Shown one piece after another: positions 26,158 to 36,654 of a DNA stretch of 38,453 nucleotides. The notes beneath the pieces are model-generated. The model was not told where the DNA came from. It worked only from the letters and a program-made list of their open reading frames with translations, and ran no database searches. Origin of the DNA: Bacteroidales bacterium. GTDB taxonomy: Bacteria > Bacteroidota > Bacteroidia > Bacteroidales > VadinHA17. Every line of letters begins with the position of its first letter. Position 1 is the first letter of the stretch. The stretch lies in assembly GCA_025358645.1 (NCBI GenBank), contig JANYIW010000254.1, positions 1 to 38,453 on the forward strand, in the 5' to 3' direction. A program made the translations under genes and the position numbers.

Positions 26158-29136
26158 ATGAAAAAACAAATTTTAACGACGCTCTCTATGCTTTTTCTTG
26201 GTATCCTTTTTTCCGGAATTATAAATGCTCAGGGAATTAAGATCTCAGGTAAAGTAACAGACGCTTCAGATGGTTCTCCTTTAATCGGCGTTACAATCCA
26301 GGAAAAGGGAACCACTAACGGGTCGATAACAGATGGAAACGGTAACTTCAGCTTAACGGCTGCTCCTACCTCCACACTGATTTTCTCATATATTGGTTTT
26401 GCTCCTCAGGAGATATCTGTAAATAACAGGAAATCAATTAATGTAGTGATGTCGATGAGTGAAAAAAGCCTTAAGGAAGTTGTAGTAATTGGTTATGGGA
26501 CTGTTAAAAAATCCGATGCCACAGGTTCTGTAGTTGCTGTTAGCTCAAAAGATTTTAACAAAGGTGCTATAACATCACCGCAGGATCTGCTGGTCGGAAA
26601 AAGTCCGGGCGTAGTAATTACCAATGCCGGAGGGGCTCCGGGTAGCGGCGCTACTATCCGTGTTCGTGGAGGTTCATCATTAAATGCTTCCAACGATCCT
26701 TTGATAATCATTGACGGAGTTCCGATCGCCAACACTAATATTGCCGGTAGTTCAAACTTCCTTTCATTTATTAATCCTAACGACATCGAGACCTTTACGG
26801 TTCTGAAAGATGCTTCTGCTACAGCTATCTATGGTTCAAGGGCTTCAAACGGTGTAATCATTATTACTACAAAAAAAGGTAAGGCCGGCAGCAAATTAAG
26901 CATTACTTACAATGGAAACACATCAATAGCAAGCGCAATTAAATTTGTGGATGTTTATTCAGGTGATCAGATGAGGCAAATCGCGCTGGATCATAAAGAT
27001 ATGTATGGCGCTGAAAGTTTAAGTAAGCTGGGAATTGCAAATACCAGCTGGCAAAAGGAAATTTTCCGTACTGCCGTATCACATGATCATAATTTAAGTG
27101 TATCAGGCTCTTATAAAACATTGCCTTACAGGGTTTCAATTGGATACACTGACCAGAATGGAATTTTGAAAAACACTGATATGAAAAGGCTTACAGGTTC
27201 TATAAGTCTTGATCCCACTTTCCTTAAAGACAATTTAAAAGTTAATTTCAATGCCAAAGGGATGACCACCAACAATAATTTTGGTGATGCGGGAGCAATA
27301 GGTTCGGCGGTTAACATGGATCCTACTCAACCGATAAAGGACGGCAATCCCCTTTCTGATGGTTATTATCAATGGAGTAATTACGGAGCAAATCTTGGAA
27401 CGCCTAATCCGGTTGAGCAGCTTTTTGCTGTCGATAATAAGTCTATTGTGACCAGAGTTATCAGTAACATCCAGTTTAATCTGAAGATTCCATTTGTCGC
27501 CGGACTAAATGCGAATCTGAATTTAGCAACTGATTATACAAAAAGTAAGGGACATAACAACATTCCTTTGTCTGCCCCTTCCAATCTGACCTCTCCTCTT
27601 TCCGGCAGATTAAATGATTATAATAGTACGAATTCCAATAACCTGCTTGATTTTTATTTGAACTATACAAAAGAACTGGGCAGTATCCAAAGCAAAATTG
27701 ATATTACGGCAGGTTATTCCTGGCAACAATTTAAGCGTGAAAGCTTTAACTATACCCGGGGAATTGAAGACGATACCCATCCTTATCAAAAAACTGACAG
27801 TACCTACCGTGCACCTGTTTATCTGAGATTACTTTCATTCTTTGGCCGTTTTAATTACACTTTCATGGACAGGTATCTGCTAACAATGACTATCCGCGAG
27901 GATGGTTCCTCCCGTTTTTATGATGGTTTTTCAAAGGCTCCCACATCCAACCAATGGGGATATTTCCCTTCAGCAGCATTTGCCTGGAAAATTAAAGAGG
28001 AATCGTTCTTAAAAAATGTTAATGCAATTTCTGATTTGAAACTGAGACTGGGCTGGGGAATTACCGGACAACAGGATATTGGCAGTGATTTCCCGGCACA
28101 GGCAATCTATACTCAATCTTCACCCGGATCTTATTATCTTATCGGAGGCGAATATGTGCCTACTTTGCGACCAAGCGCTTATGATGGTTCAATAAAATGG
28201 GAACAAACAAAAACCCAGAATTTAGGATTGGATTTTGGTTTCCTGAAAGATCGTATTACAGGATCCTTCGATATTTATAAACGTGTAACTACGAATATGT
28301 TGAACACTGTTACAATTCCCAGCGGCAGCAACTTTTCCAATACGTTATTCACAAATGTTGGCAGCCTGGAAAACAGAGGTGTAGAAGCAACATTAAATCT
28401 TACCCCGATTTCAAAACAGGATATGTCGCTGACAATAGGATTCAATCTGACCTATAACGTTAACAAAATTCTCAAACTGCTTATAACTGATGATCCCAAA
28501 TTTATCGGCGTTCTTTATGGTGATGCTTTCACCGGTCAAAAGCAGGTGACAAGAGTCGACTATCCTGCTTACTCATACTTCCTGAATAAGCAGGTATATG
28601 ATGCAAATGGCAATCCGATTGAAGGTTTATACGTTGATCTTTCCGGGCTGGGTGGTACGGTGAACGGTAATAATCTGGATAAATATATCTACCATAATCC
28701 TGCACCTGATTATTTATTGGGGTTATCTGCCCGTTTTGCTTACAAAAACCTCGACATTTCTGCTTCATCACGTGCCAGCATCGGAAACTATGTATATAAT
28801 CAGGTTGCAGCAGGCGCTTCATATGATCAGTTATACCAGATTGGATATTTTAAAAATTTCACCACATTTCTGAGTGATACAAAATTTGTGAAACGCCAGT
28901 TTACAAGCGATTATTTTGTCAGCAATGCTTCATTTTTAAAATTAGATAATCTAAGCGCAGGTTATAAATTCGACAACATTTATAATAAATTGAGTGCACG
29001 CGTAAGCCTGACGGTTCAAAACCTGATGACAATCACAAAGTACAAAGGTATTGATCCCGAAGTTCTGGGAGGTATTGACAACAATTTCTATCCAAGGCCC
29101 CGTACTTTTATGCTTGGTTTAAGTTTAACTTACTAA
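26158..29136 (+). CDS. SusC-like TonB-linked outer membrane transporter
   Basis: TonB-dependent outer membrane receptor importing oligosaccharides with its SusD partner. In order: signal peptide (1-about 24), carboxypeptidase-regulatory-like domain (about 26-100, ISGKVTDASDGSPLIGVTIQ), the SusC motif LKEVVVIGYGTVKK, plug domain (about 120-225, with the DPLIIIDGVPI and SNGVIIITTKKG segments), and a 22-strand barrel ending PRPRTFMLGLSLTY. 992 residues, normal for SusC/RagA proteins. It is followed by susD after 18 bases. The setting (LacI, SusD/E/F, GH13 enzymes) points to starch or malto-oligosaccharides; specificity is inferred. Confidence 0.96.
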   Translation: MKKQILTTLSMLFLGILFSGIINAQGIKISGKVTDASDGSPLIGVTIQEKGTTNGSITDGNGNFSLTAAPTSTLIFSYIGFAPQEISVNNRKSINVVMSMSEKSLKEVVVIGYGTVKKSDATGSVVAVSSKDFNKGAITSPQDLLVGKSPGVVITNAGGAPGSGATIRVRGGSSLNASNDPLIIIDGVPIANTNIAGSSNFLSFINPNDIETFTVLKDASATAIYGSRASNGVIIITTKKGKAGSKLSITYNGNTSIASAIKFVDVYSGDQMRQIALDHKDMYGAESLSKLGIANTSWQKEIFRTAVSHDHNLSVSGSYKTLPYRVSIGYTDQNGILKNTDMKRLTGSISLDPTFLKDNLKVNFNAKGMTTNNNFGDAGAIGSAVNMDPTQPIKDGNPLSDGYYQWSNYGANLGTPNPVEQLFAVDNKSIVTRVISNIQFNLKIPFVAGLNANLNLATDYTKSKGHNNIPLSAPSNLTSPLSGRLNDYNSTNSNNLLDFYLNYTKELGSIQSKIDITAGYSWQQFKRESFNYTRGIEDDTHPYQKTDSTYRAPVYLRLLSFFGRFNYTFMDRYLLTMTIREDGSSRFYDGFSKAPTSNQWGYFPSAAFAWKIKEESFLKNVNAISDLKLRLGWGITGQQDIGSDFPAQAIYTQSSPGSYYLIGGEYVPTLRPSAYDGSIKWEQTKTQNLGLDFGFLKDRITGSFDIYKRVTTNMLNTVTIPSGSNFSNTLFTNVGSLENRGVEATLNLTPISKQDMSLTIGFNLTYNVNKILKLLITDDPKFIGVLYGDAFTGQKQVTRVDYPAYSYFLNKQVYDANGNPIEGLYVDLSGLGGTVNGNNLDKYIYHNPAPDYLLGLSARFAYKNLDISASSRASIGNYVYNQVAAGASYDQLYQIGYFKNFTTFLSDTKFVKRQFTSDYFVSNASFLKLDNLSAGYKFDNIYNKLSARVSLTVQNLMTITKYKGIDPEVLGGIDNNFYPRPRTFMLGLSLTY

Positions 29137-29154
29137 TATTCAAAAAATATATAT

Positions 29155-30771
29155 ATGAATAAAAAGATTTTAATACTAGGAGTTGTTCTTTCAACATTGA
29201 TGATAGCATCATGTGTGAAAGACCTGATTGTGAATCCGAATGATCCAAATATCATAATGTCAGGCAACTTAGGGAATAATCCTGTTTATATGAGGGAAGC
29301 CCTGGGAAAAATATATGCCAGTTTCATAATCAGCGGGCAAGGGGCGAATGGTGGAGCTGATATCAGCGCTTCAGATGAAAACTTCTTTACTACTACAAGG
29401 GCACTCTGGAATTGTCAGGAAATAACTACCGATGAAGCAATTTGTGGTTGGACCGATGTTGGTATTAATGATTTAAATACACAGACCTGGAATGCAAATA
29501 ATCCTTTTCTTACTGCACTGTATCAACGGTTAAGCCTGAGTGTGACCTATGCAAACGATTTTATTAAAAAGACTAATGGAAGTACAGACCCCACGTTGCT
29601 TCAATATAACGCTGAAGCCCGGTTTCTGAGGGCATTGGCTTACACCTGGGATATTGATCTGTTTGGAAATCCTCCTTTTACCACGGATGCCGATGTAGTT
29701 GGAAAATTCTTCCCAAAACAGATTGAGAGGGCTAAATTGTTTAATTATGTAGTTTCTGAATTGCATAGTATCGAAAACAAGCTGGGAGCTCCAAAATTTT
29801 CTTATCCTCAAGCTGACCAGGCTGCCTGCTGGATGCTACTCGCCAGGTTATATCTGAATTCTGAAGTGTTTACGGGAACTGCAAAATGGGATAGCTGCAA
29901 AATATATTGTGATAAAGTGATCAACAGCGGAATCTATTCACTGGCTGCCAATTACCGGAAGAATTTTAGTGCTGATAACGACGGTGCCCACAACCCGGAA
30001 ATGATTTTTGCCTGGGCTCAGGATGGAATAAATACACAAGGCTATGTTGGCAGCACTTTTATCATTGAGTCATGCAGCGATCCTGTATTTATACGTGCAG
30101 AAAGATTTCATGGCCTGACCTCAAACACCAACTGGAATGGCAACAGAAGCAGGATTCAATTTATGAATGTATTAGTTGATACATTAGCTACCTATGGTAA
30201 TGTACGCATACCGACAAGCGATTCAATTTTTGCTCAATGCAAGGACAAACGGGTATATATGAAGACCAAGAAAAGCATGAATATCCCAAGCTCTTCATCT
30301 AGTGGTGATTATGGGATTGGAGTATATAAGTTTACAGCGAAAAATGCGGATGGCAGTCAGGCTGCTAATTATAATCCAGCTTATGCCAGTACGGATTTCC
30401 CGGTTTTCCGCTATGCTGATGCTTTATTAATGAGAGCCGAAGCGTTGCACAGGTCAGGTGATAACGTTAACGCTGTACTGGATGTGAATGCTGTCAGAAG
30501 GCGTGCTTATGGAAATGAATCAGGCAATATAACAGCTGCCCAGCTTACCGATAAGTTTTTGCTTGATGAACGCGGCCGTGAATTCTATTATGAAGCTCAA
30601 CGGCGCACCGATCTGGTTCGTTTCGGAAAATTCACTGACGGTAACTATAACTGGCAATGGAAAGGCGGTGCATTTAATGGTACAAATACTGACAGCCATC
30701 TGAATATCTTTCCAATTCCCGGAGCTGAAGTGTCTGCAAATCCAAATATTCACCAGAATACAGGTTACTAA
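29155..30771 (+). CDS. SusD/RagB-family starch-binding outer membrane lipoprotein
   Basis: Surface lipoprotein that caps the SusC barrel and binds the glycan. The signal peptide ends in lipobox IASC (lipidated Cys20). The N-terminal region holds the helical SusD fold, with ARFLRALAYTWDIDLFGNPP (about 155-175) as the family signature, and the C-terminal part carries LLDERGREFYYEAQRRTDLVRFG and NIFPIPGAEVSANPN. 538 residues, normal. It is 18 bases from susC and 10 from the next lipoprotein gene, so it belongs to the sus operon. Paired binding of starch is inferred from the locus. Confidence 0.96.
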   Translation: MNKKILILGVVLSTLMIASCVKDLIVNPNDPNIIMSGNLGNNPVYMREALGKIYASFIISGQGANGGADISASDENFFTTTRALWNCQEITTDEAICGWTDVGINDLNTQTWNANNPFLTALYQRLSLSVTYANDFIKKTNGSTDPTLLQYNAEARFLRALAYTWDIDLFGNPPFTTDADVVGKFFPKQIERAKLFNYVVSELHSIENKLGAPKFSYPQADQAACWMLLARLYLNSEVFTGTAKWDSCKIYCDKVINSGIYSLAANYRKNFSADNDGAHNPEMIFAWAQDGINTQGYVGSTFIIESCSDPVFIRAERFHGLTSNTNWNGNRSRIQFMNVLVDTLATYGNVRIPTSDSIFAQCKDKRVYMKTKKSMNIPSSSSSGDYGIGVYKFTAKNADGSQAANYNPAYASTDFPVFRYADALLMRAEALHRSGDNVNAVLDVNAVRRRAYGNESGNITAAQLTDKFLLDERGREFYYEAQRRTDLVRFGKFTDGNYNWQWKGGAFNGTNTDSHLNIFPIPGAEVSANPNIHQNTGY

Positions 30772-30781
30772 TTTATAAAAC

Positions 30782-31807
30782 ATGACTCTCATGAAAAAAT
30801 TAATATTTTACATAACAATTCTTGGCTTATTGCTCAACGCCTGTAAGAAGGATGAGACAAAAGTCGTGATGCTTACAAATCCAACTCCGCCAACTTTAGC
30901 ATCCTTACCTGATCTGACCCTTCAAAGGACCCACGGGTTGGATACTCTGGTTTTTGTTGGCACTGCAGTTAATCCTGGGTTCAAGGCTTCAGCCACGTAT
31001 TTTCTTGAAGCCTGTGCAACAGGGAACAATTTTAAAGATTCACTACAAGTGCTTTCGAGTAATCAGGATGCCAGCTTAAAAATTACAGTAAGCGCCCTGA
31101 ATGGGATTTTGCTTCAGAAATTCACTGCTGATGTTGCTAATGCCGTTGACTTTCGAATAAGATCGGTATTATCAATAGATGCCGGTACAGGAGCTGTACC
31201 CAAAATTTATGCTTCTGATCCTGTATCAGCTAATGTTATCATTTTCGGTTTACCTCGTCTTGATTTAATAAACTCAGGTATTACCCAGAAGATCGAATCA
31301 GCTTTGGGTGATGGAAAATATATTGGTTATGTGAAACTGGATGCTACAAAACCATTTACATTAAAGGACCCTGATGCTAATATCACATATGGAGCCAATG
31401 GTACTTTACTTGCAGTTAATGGTGCCGCATTCCCGGTTGCAGCGAACGGATGGTATCAAATTAAAGCTGACACCAAAGCGCTTACCTACACAAATAAAGC
31501 TTACAATATTGGCCTTATTGGTGATGCTACTCCGAATGGCTGGAATTCCCCGGATTCAAAAATGGCTTATGATGCCAAAACCGGATCGTGGTTCATTTCG
31601 CTTGCCCTTATAAACGGATCCTGCAAATTCAGATTAAATGATGCATGGGATCAGGGCATCAATTTAGGAATCGGGACAGGATATTCAACTGACAATCTGT
31701 ATAATAGCTCAAGTAGTGCGAATATCCCCGTTACGATTGGTAACTATACAGTGCGACTCTACATAAACAATGCTCCTTTCAGAGTTACTTTTACATTGAA
31801 CCAGTAA
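30782..31807 (+). CDS. SusE-like surface glycan-binding lipoprotein
   Basis: A 341-residue lipoprotein (lipobox LLNAC, Cys21, followed by KKDET, which resembles Bacteroidetes surface-export tails). The N-terminal SusE domain (about 35-140) contains LPDLTLQRTHGLDTLVF and ATYFLEACATGNNF. The C-terminal half has one SusE/F-type starch-binding module (about 245-341) with GLIGDATPNGWNSPDS and CKFRLNDAWDQGINLG. B. thetaiotaomicron SusE has two such modules, so this one is shorter. The start could be the first ATG or the one three codons on (30791). It is 10 bases after susD and 9 before the SusF-like gene. Confidence 0.88.
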   Translation: MTLMKKLIFYITILGLLLNACKKDETKVVMLTNPTPPTLASLPDLTLQRTHGLDTLVFVGTAVNPGFKASATYFLEACATGNNFKDSLQVLSSNQDASLKITVSALNGILLQKFTADVANAVDFRIRSVLSIDAGTGAVPKIYASDPVSANVIIFGLPRLDLINSGITQKIESALGDGKYIGYVKLDATKPFTLKDPDANITYGANGTLLAVNGAAFPVAANGWYQIKADTKALTYTNKAYNIGLIGDATPNGWNSPDSKMAYDAKTGSWFISLALINGSCKFRLNDAWDQGINLGIGTGYSTDNLYNSSSSANIPVTIGNYTVRLYINNAPFRVTFTLNQ

Positions 31808-31816
31808 TTATTAAAA

Positions 31817-33679
31817 ATGAAATTATTTATGAAAAGATTAACCTTATATAGATTTCTGTTTGTTCTTCTTACTGTAACAATCATTTTTGTCTCATGTAAA
31901 AAGGAACAATCGAATGTCAGATTAGATCCGAAGCTTGCTACGTCGCAGGTAATAAATGTTAAATCTGACTCTGCTACTGTTGTAGGTTTTGTAGTTGCTG
32001 CCGGAGATGGTTTTTCAGAAAGGGGTGTTTGTTACAATACACAGACAGGTCCTACTACATCTGACTCAAAAGTTGCATTCAGCAATCCGGTCACTAAAGC
32101 AACATTTAATGTGAAACTATATAGCCTTGCATATGCTACTAAATATTATGCGCGTGCATATGCTATTAATACAAATGGTACAATCTATGGAGAAGAAGTT
32201 ACATTTACCACTTTACCCGTTGTACCTGCACTTACTACTGCCGCAATTACTGCAATAACCGGTAATTCAGCCGCAGGTGGTGGCAATGTTACCGTTGGCG
32301 GTGGCGCTAATGTCACTGCCCGTGGTATATGCTTTGGCAAAAATCATAATCCAACTCTTTCAGATACCAAAACGGTAAATGGAACGGGGACTGGAGCATT
32401 TGTCAGTGCGCTTGCCAGTTTAAAGGGAAATACTATCTATTATGTACGTGCATATGCCACAAACAGTGCTGGCACAGGATATGGTCCTGAAGTAACTTTT
32501 ACAACTCTTGTTGATCTGCCTGTTGTTACAACCACTGCAGTTACCGGTATAACCAAAATTGCCGCTGTATCTGGTGGAGAAGTGACTTACGATGGTGGTG
32601 GCCCGGTTACAGCACGGGGTCTTGCCTGGGGAACTTCAGCAAGCCCGACTATTACCGGTAGCATAATTGATGGTGGTACCGGTACCGGTGTTTTTATCAG
32701 CAATCTTACCGGTCTGACACTTTTCACAACATATCATATTCGTGCTTATGCAACTAATAGCGCAGGAACAGCTTATGGCAGCGATGTTCAATTTACAACG
32801 TTAGCAAATACCCGTATCTGGAATATACCTGGTGATTATGTTGCCGCCAGTTACCCCGGGTCAACATTAGCTGACTGGTCTCCTGATAAATCACCTCAGA
32901 TAAAAAGCACTGTAACTGCACCTGACAATCTTGAGGGATATGTTTACATGTCCAAAACTTCAAACCAGTGGAAATTTGCAACCCAGCTTAATTGGGATGG
33001 TCCAAATTATACGGCCGGAACAGTTCCCGGAACATTGAGTGAATCAGGCGATAATATTACCTCGCCGGCAGGTTATTACAAAATAAACGTAAATGCGGCA
33101 CCTGCTCCCATGACTTATACTGCGGTTGCAACTGTGTGGGGAGTCATCGGTGATGCCTCTCCCAACGGATGGAATGATGAAACTGCATTAACATACAATC
33201 CGACCTTAAGAACATGGACAGGTGGTATGTCACTTACTGCTGCCTACTTCAAATTCAGGGCTAATCATTCATGGGACTATAATTATGGGAGTGATTTGGC
33301 TGATGGAAAGCTAAGTGCCGGTGGTGCAAATATTCAGATAACTTTGGCAGCTGATTATGCAATTACTCTGGACCTGAGCAATCCCAACGCTTATACTTAC
33401 TCTTTAAACAGATGGGGATTAATCGGTGATGCAACACCCGATGGATGGAATTCTGACCAGAACCTGATGTGGGATGCAACAAATAAAGTATTCAAGGTAA
33501 CTGTTAATCTTGTTGTCGGTGCAATTAAATTCAGGGCAAACGACGCATGGGATCTGAATTACGGTGGTGATATAAATGCACTTACATCAGGAGGTGCGAA
33601 TATTGCAATTACCACTGCCGGAAATTACACGATCACCTTTGATCCATGGGGACTTAAAGCAACTGTTACCAAGAACTAG
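31817..33679 (+). CDS. large SusF-like lipoprotein with Ig-like repeats and starch-binding modules
   Basis: A 620-residue lipoprotein (lipobox IIFVSC, Cys27, followed by KKEQ). Three tandem beta-sandwich repeats of about 95 residues (roughly 40-130, 134-230, 232-328) share the pattern VTARGxxxG, GTGxGxFxS and YxxRAYATNSAGT. Then come three SusE/F-type modules (about 333-435, 436-528 and 529-620); the last two contain GVIGDASPNGWND and GLIGDATPDGWNS with KFRANxxWDxNYG. Function is inferred: starch binding at the cell surface with the Ig-like repeats as a stalk. It is the last gene of the sus operon; an intrinsic terminator begins about 45 bases after the stop. Confidence 0.85.
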   Translation: MKLFMKRLTLYRFLFVLLTVTIIFVSCKKEQSNVRLDPKLATSQVINVKSDSATVVGFVVAAGDGFSERGVCYNTQTGPTTSDSKVAFSNPVTKATFNVKLYSLAYATKYYARAYAINTNGTIYGEEVTFTTLPVVPALTTAAITAITGNSAAGGGNVTVGGGANVTARGICFGKNHNPTLSDTKTVNGTGTGAFVSALASLKGNTIYYVRAYATNSAGTGYGPEVTFTTLVDLPVVTTTAVTGITKIAAVSGGEVTYDGGGPVTARGLAWGTSASPTITGSIIDGGTGTGVFISNLTGLTLFTTYHIRAYATNSAGTAYGSDVQFTTLANTRIWNIPGDYVAASYPGSTLADWSPDKSPQIKSTVTAPDNLEGYVYMSKTSNQWKFATQLNWDGPNYTAGTVPGTLSESGDNITSPAGYYKINVNAAPAPMTYTAVATVWGVIGDASPNGWNDETALTYNPTLRTWTGGMSLTAAYFKFRANHSWDYNYGSDLADGKLSAGGANIQITLAADYAITLDLSNPNAYTYSLNRWGLIGDATPDGWNSDQNLMWDATNKVFKVTVNLVVGAIKFRANDAWDLNYGGDINALTSGGANIAITTAGNYTITFDPWGLKATVTKN

Positions 33680-33724
33680 TAAGATTTCATATACAAATTG
33701 GATCCTATAGTTTGAAAATAATGA

Positions 33725-33757
33725 AAAGAGGCTGTCGACATTCAAGACAGCCTCTTT
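33725..33757 (+). terminator. intrinsic terminator after the sus lipoprotein operon
   Basis: Perfect 12-bp stem AAAGAGGCTGTC / GACAGCCTCTTT with a 9-base loop and a short T run. It separates susCDEF-like genes from the amylase gene. Strong stem, modest T tract; some read-through is possible. Confidence 0.8.
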
Positions 33758-33811
33758 AACATTATCTGATTTAGATATCTTTACGGTTGTTATCATGAAA
33801 ATGACTACGCG

Positions 33812-36595
33812 ATGAAAAAGCTGCTTATTGGTATTTTATATTTTGTAGGAGTTTCCGGTTTATTGACCGGACAGATGATAACTACTGATCCTGCTGTTCC
33901 AACTGCGGGAAAACTTATAAGAATCTATTACGACAGCTCAAAAGATGCCGGTGATCTTCATAATTATACCGGCGATCTTTATGCACATACCGGAGTAACT
34001 CTCCTGGGAATTCCGTGGCAAAAAGTAATCGGAACCTGGCCCAACAACTCAACCCAGCCTAAGCTGACTTACCTGGGAACCTATCGCTATGAACTCGATA
34101 TTACCCCTGACATTAAAACCTTTTATTCCCTTTCTAATACTGACATTGCAACCAAGATTTGTCTGGTAATACGCAATGCTGCAGGTACTCTTCAAACCAG
34201 GCCTGATATTTTCCTGAATGTTTTTCAGCCTGGACTAAATGTAACATTTACTCTCCCTGTAAAATCTTCATTTGTTGCCGAACTATATAAACAAATACCA
34301 GTTAGTGCTTCTGCCACTCTTGCAGATTCGGTTTCATTGTATATTAATAATAAGTTCATTAAATCAGGGGCAACAGCTGATCTGCTAAACTATACCATAC
34401 TCCCTGATCAATACGGTGAATTTGTGGCAAAGGTAATAGCATGGAAAGAACCGGCTTTTGCTATTGATTCATTTTTTTATTATGTGAGAAAACCTCTTGT
34501 GACGGAAAGCCTGCCGGCAGGAGTAATTGATGGAATTAATTATACCGGCAACTCATCTGTTACCCTTGTTCTGCATGCTCCTTATAAAAATTATGTATTT
34601 GCAACAGGCGATTTTACAAATTGGCTGGCGAGGGAAAAAGGTTATATGAAGAGAACACCTGATGGAGAGAGATACTGGGTACAGATAAATGGACTTACGC
34701 CTGGTAAAGAGTACAGATTTCAATATCTCGTCGATAATTCCCTGTATATTGCGGAACCCTATTCAGACAAGGTTCTTGATCCGGATTATGACCAGTATAT
34801 TTCTTCGTCTACATATCCGCACTTGATCCCATTTCCCAAAGACACGGCTTCAGGCATTGTTTCTGTACTTCAGACTTCACAGGTCCCATATTCATGGAAA
34901 ATAACAAACTTTCAGGCTCCACCACAATCGAGTCTTGTAATCTATGAATTACTTGTTCGCGATTTCACAGCCAACCACAATTACCAGACAATAATTGACA
35001 CTCTTAACTATCTTCAAAATCTGGGAGTCAATGCAATTGAGCTCATGCCTGTTTCCGAGTTTGAGGGAAATTCAAGCTGGGGATATAATCCTACATTTTA
35101 TTTCGCGCCTGATAAATACTACGGTCCTAAAAACGATCTTAAAGCATTAATCGACAGTTGTCATAATCGGGGTATCGCAGTAATAATGGACATGGTTCTG
35201 AATCATTGTTTCGGACAATCACCCTTTGTTCAACTTTATCTTGATCACTACGGAACTGATCAGATTTACATGAAGATACCCAATCCATGGTTTAATGCTC
35301 AATCACCAAATCCTGTTTATAAATGGGGCGCTGACTTTAATCATGAGAGCCCTTCAACGCAACAGCTTGTTGACCGGATAAATGCTTATTGGATGACTGA
35401 GTATAAAATTGATGGCTTCCGTTTTGATTTCACAAAGGGATTTACCAACACCCCGGGTGATGGTAGCAGTTATGATCCATCACGAATTGCGATTCTTGAA
35501 AGAATGGCCTCTCAGATATGGAAAGTAAAGTCAAATGCATATGTCATTCTCGAACATTTCGGACCAAATAACGAAGAGCTTGAACTTGCAAATTATGGTA
35601 TGATGCTCTGGGGAAATAATAATTACAATTATGGGGAAGCGTCGATGGGTTATACTTCTGATCTCACATCAGTAAGTTATCTGGGCAGAGGCTGGTCTGT
35701 TCCTAATCTTGTAAGCTACATGGAAAGCCATGATGAAGAACGTCTTATGTATAAGACAATTACATTTGGAGCTTCTCAGGGGAGCTATAACACAAAAGAT
35801 TTAAAGACAGCTCTGAAAAGGATGGAGCTAGATGCCCTGTTTTTCCTCACTGTCCCCGGACCGAAAATGATATGGCAATTCGGAGAACTTGGATACGATG
35901 TTTCAATTGATTTTGGAGGGAGAACAAGTGAAAAACCAATAAAATGGGATTATTTTTTTAACTCTGATCGTCACAGGCTATTTGTAGTCTATAAGCTCCT
36001 GAATAATCTCAGAAAAACTCAGCCGGTATTTGGAACCAGTAACTATTCATATTCACTCTCTACTCCTTTTAAAAGTCTTCAGCTGATTTCTCCTGACATG
36101 AAAGTTAATATTCTGGGAAATTTTGGCATCACTTCATCAACAATCAGCCCGGCTTTCCCCCAGACAGGTAAATGGTATGAATACTTTACCGGTGACTCAA
36201 TTACAGTTGTTAGCATGAATGATCCGATAAACCTCCAGCCTGGAGAATACAGACTTTATACAACCAAAAAGCTGGCGTCTCCAAAATTATTACTGGGTAT
36301 TGAGGATCAGAAAATGCCGGATAGAGATCACTTTATCTCTGTCTATCCAAATCCGTCACAGGGAGAATTCAACTTTGAGATAAAAGGATTACAGCCTACA
36401 CCCATATCAATAACTGTTTTCGATATAACAGGAAAGATCATCAGACAATTTAATACTTCAGTCTCGTCTGATGGTATACAATTAATTAAATGGGATGGGA
36501 AATCAGAAAATGGCAATAAAAGCCAGAATGGCTTATATTTAGTTCAAATCAGAACCGCGAAGAAAACTCAAACAGTTAAAGTAATAATAGAATAG
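33812..36595 (+). CDS. T9SS-secreted GH13 alpha-amylase
   Basis: Extracellular starch-degrading enzyme (927 aa). A signal peptide (MKKLLIGILYFVGVSGLLTG) is followed by an N-terminal beta domain (about 20-140) and a CBM48-like region (about 255-330, VFATGDFTNWL and YRFQYLVDN). The GH13 barrel has region I VIMDMVLNHC (about 456-465), region II GFRFDFTKG with the nucleophile Asp near 538, region III VILEHF with the acid Glu near 580, and region IV ESHDEER (about 637). The C-terminus (about 843-927, SVYPNPSQGEFNF to VKVIIE) is a type A T9SS sorting domain. The terminator upstream implies its own promoter. Exact specificity (amylase or pullulanase) cannot be told. Confidence 0.92.
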   Translation: MKKLLIGILYFVGVSGLLTGQMITTDPAVPTAGKLIRIYYDSSKDAGDLHNYTGDLYAHTGVTLLGIPWQKVIGTWPNNSTQPKLTYLGTYRYELDITPDIKTFYSLSNTDIATKICLVIRNAAGTLQTRPDIFLNVFQPGLNVTFTLPVKSSFVAELYKQIPVSASATLADSVSLYINNKFIKSGATADLLNYTILPDQYGEFVAKVIAWKEPAFAIDSFFYYVRKPLVTESLPAGVIDGINYTGNSSVTLVLHAPYKNYVFATGDFTNWLAREKGYMKRTPDGERYWVQINGLTPGKEYRFQYLVDNSLYIAEPYSDKVLDPDYDQYISSSTYPHLIPFPKDTASGIVSVLQTSQVPYSWKITNFQAPPQSSLVIYELLVRDFTANHNYQTIIDTLNYLQNLGVNAIELMPVSEFEGNSSWGYNPTFYFAPDKYYGPKNDLKALIDSCHNRGIAVIMDMVLNHCFGQSPFVQLYLDHYGTDQIYMKIPNPWFNAQSPNPVYKWGADFNHESPSTQQLVDRINAYWMTEYKIDGFRFDFTKGFTNTPGDGSSYDPSRIAILERMASQIWKVKSNAYVILEHFGPNNEELELANYGMMLWGNNNYNYGEASMGYTSDLTSVSYLGRGWSVPNLVSYMESHDEERLMYKTITFGASQGSYNTKDLKTALKRMELDALFFLTVPGPKMIWQFGELGYDVSIDFGGRTSEKPIKWDYFFNSDRHRLFVVYKLLNNLRKTQPVFGTSNYSYSLSTPFKSLQLISPDMKVNILGNFGITSSTISPAFPQTGKWYEYFTGDSITVVSMNDPINLQPGEYRLYTTKKLASPKLLLGIEDQKMPDRDHFISVYPNPSQGEFNFEIKGLQPTPISITVFDITGKIIRQFNTSVSSDGIQLIKWDGKSENGNKSQNGLYLVQIRTAKKTQTVKVIIE

Positions 36596-36654
36596 AAATA
36601 ATAATGTTCGGCCCCTATATGGTGCCTCCTACACGCATGAACTTTAGCCTGATT

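Noticed and set aside
36605-36630. Weak hairpin GGCCCC / GGTGCC between the two convergent amylase genes
   Set aside because: One mismatch in a 6-bp stem and no T run on either strand; not enough to call a terminator.
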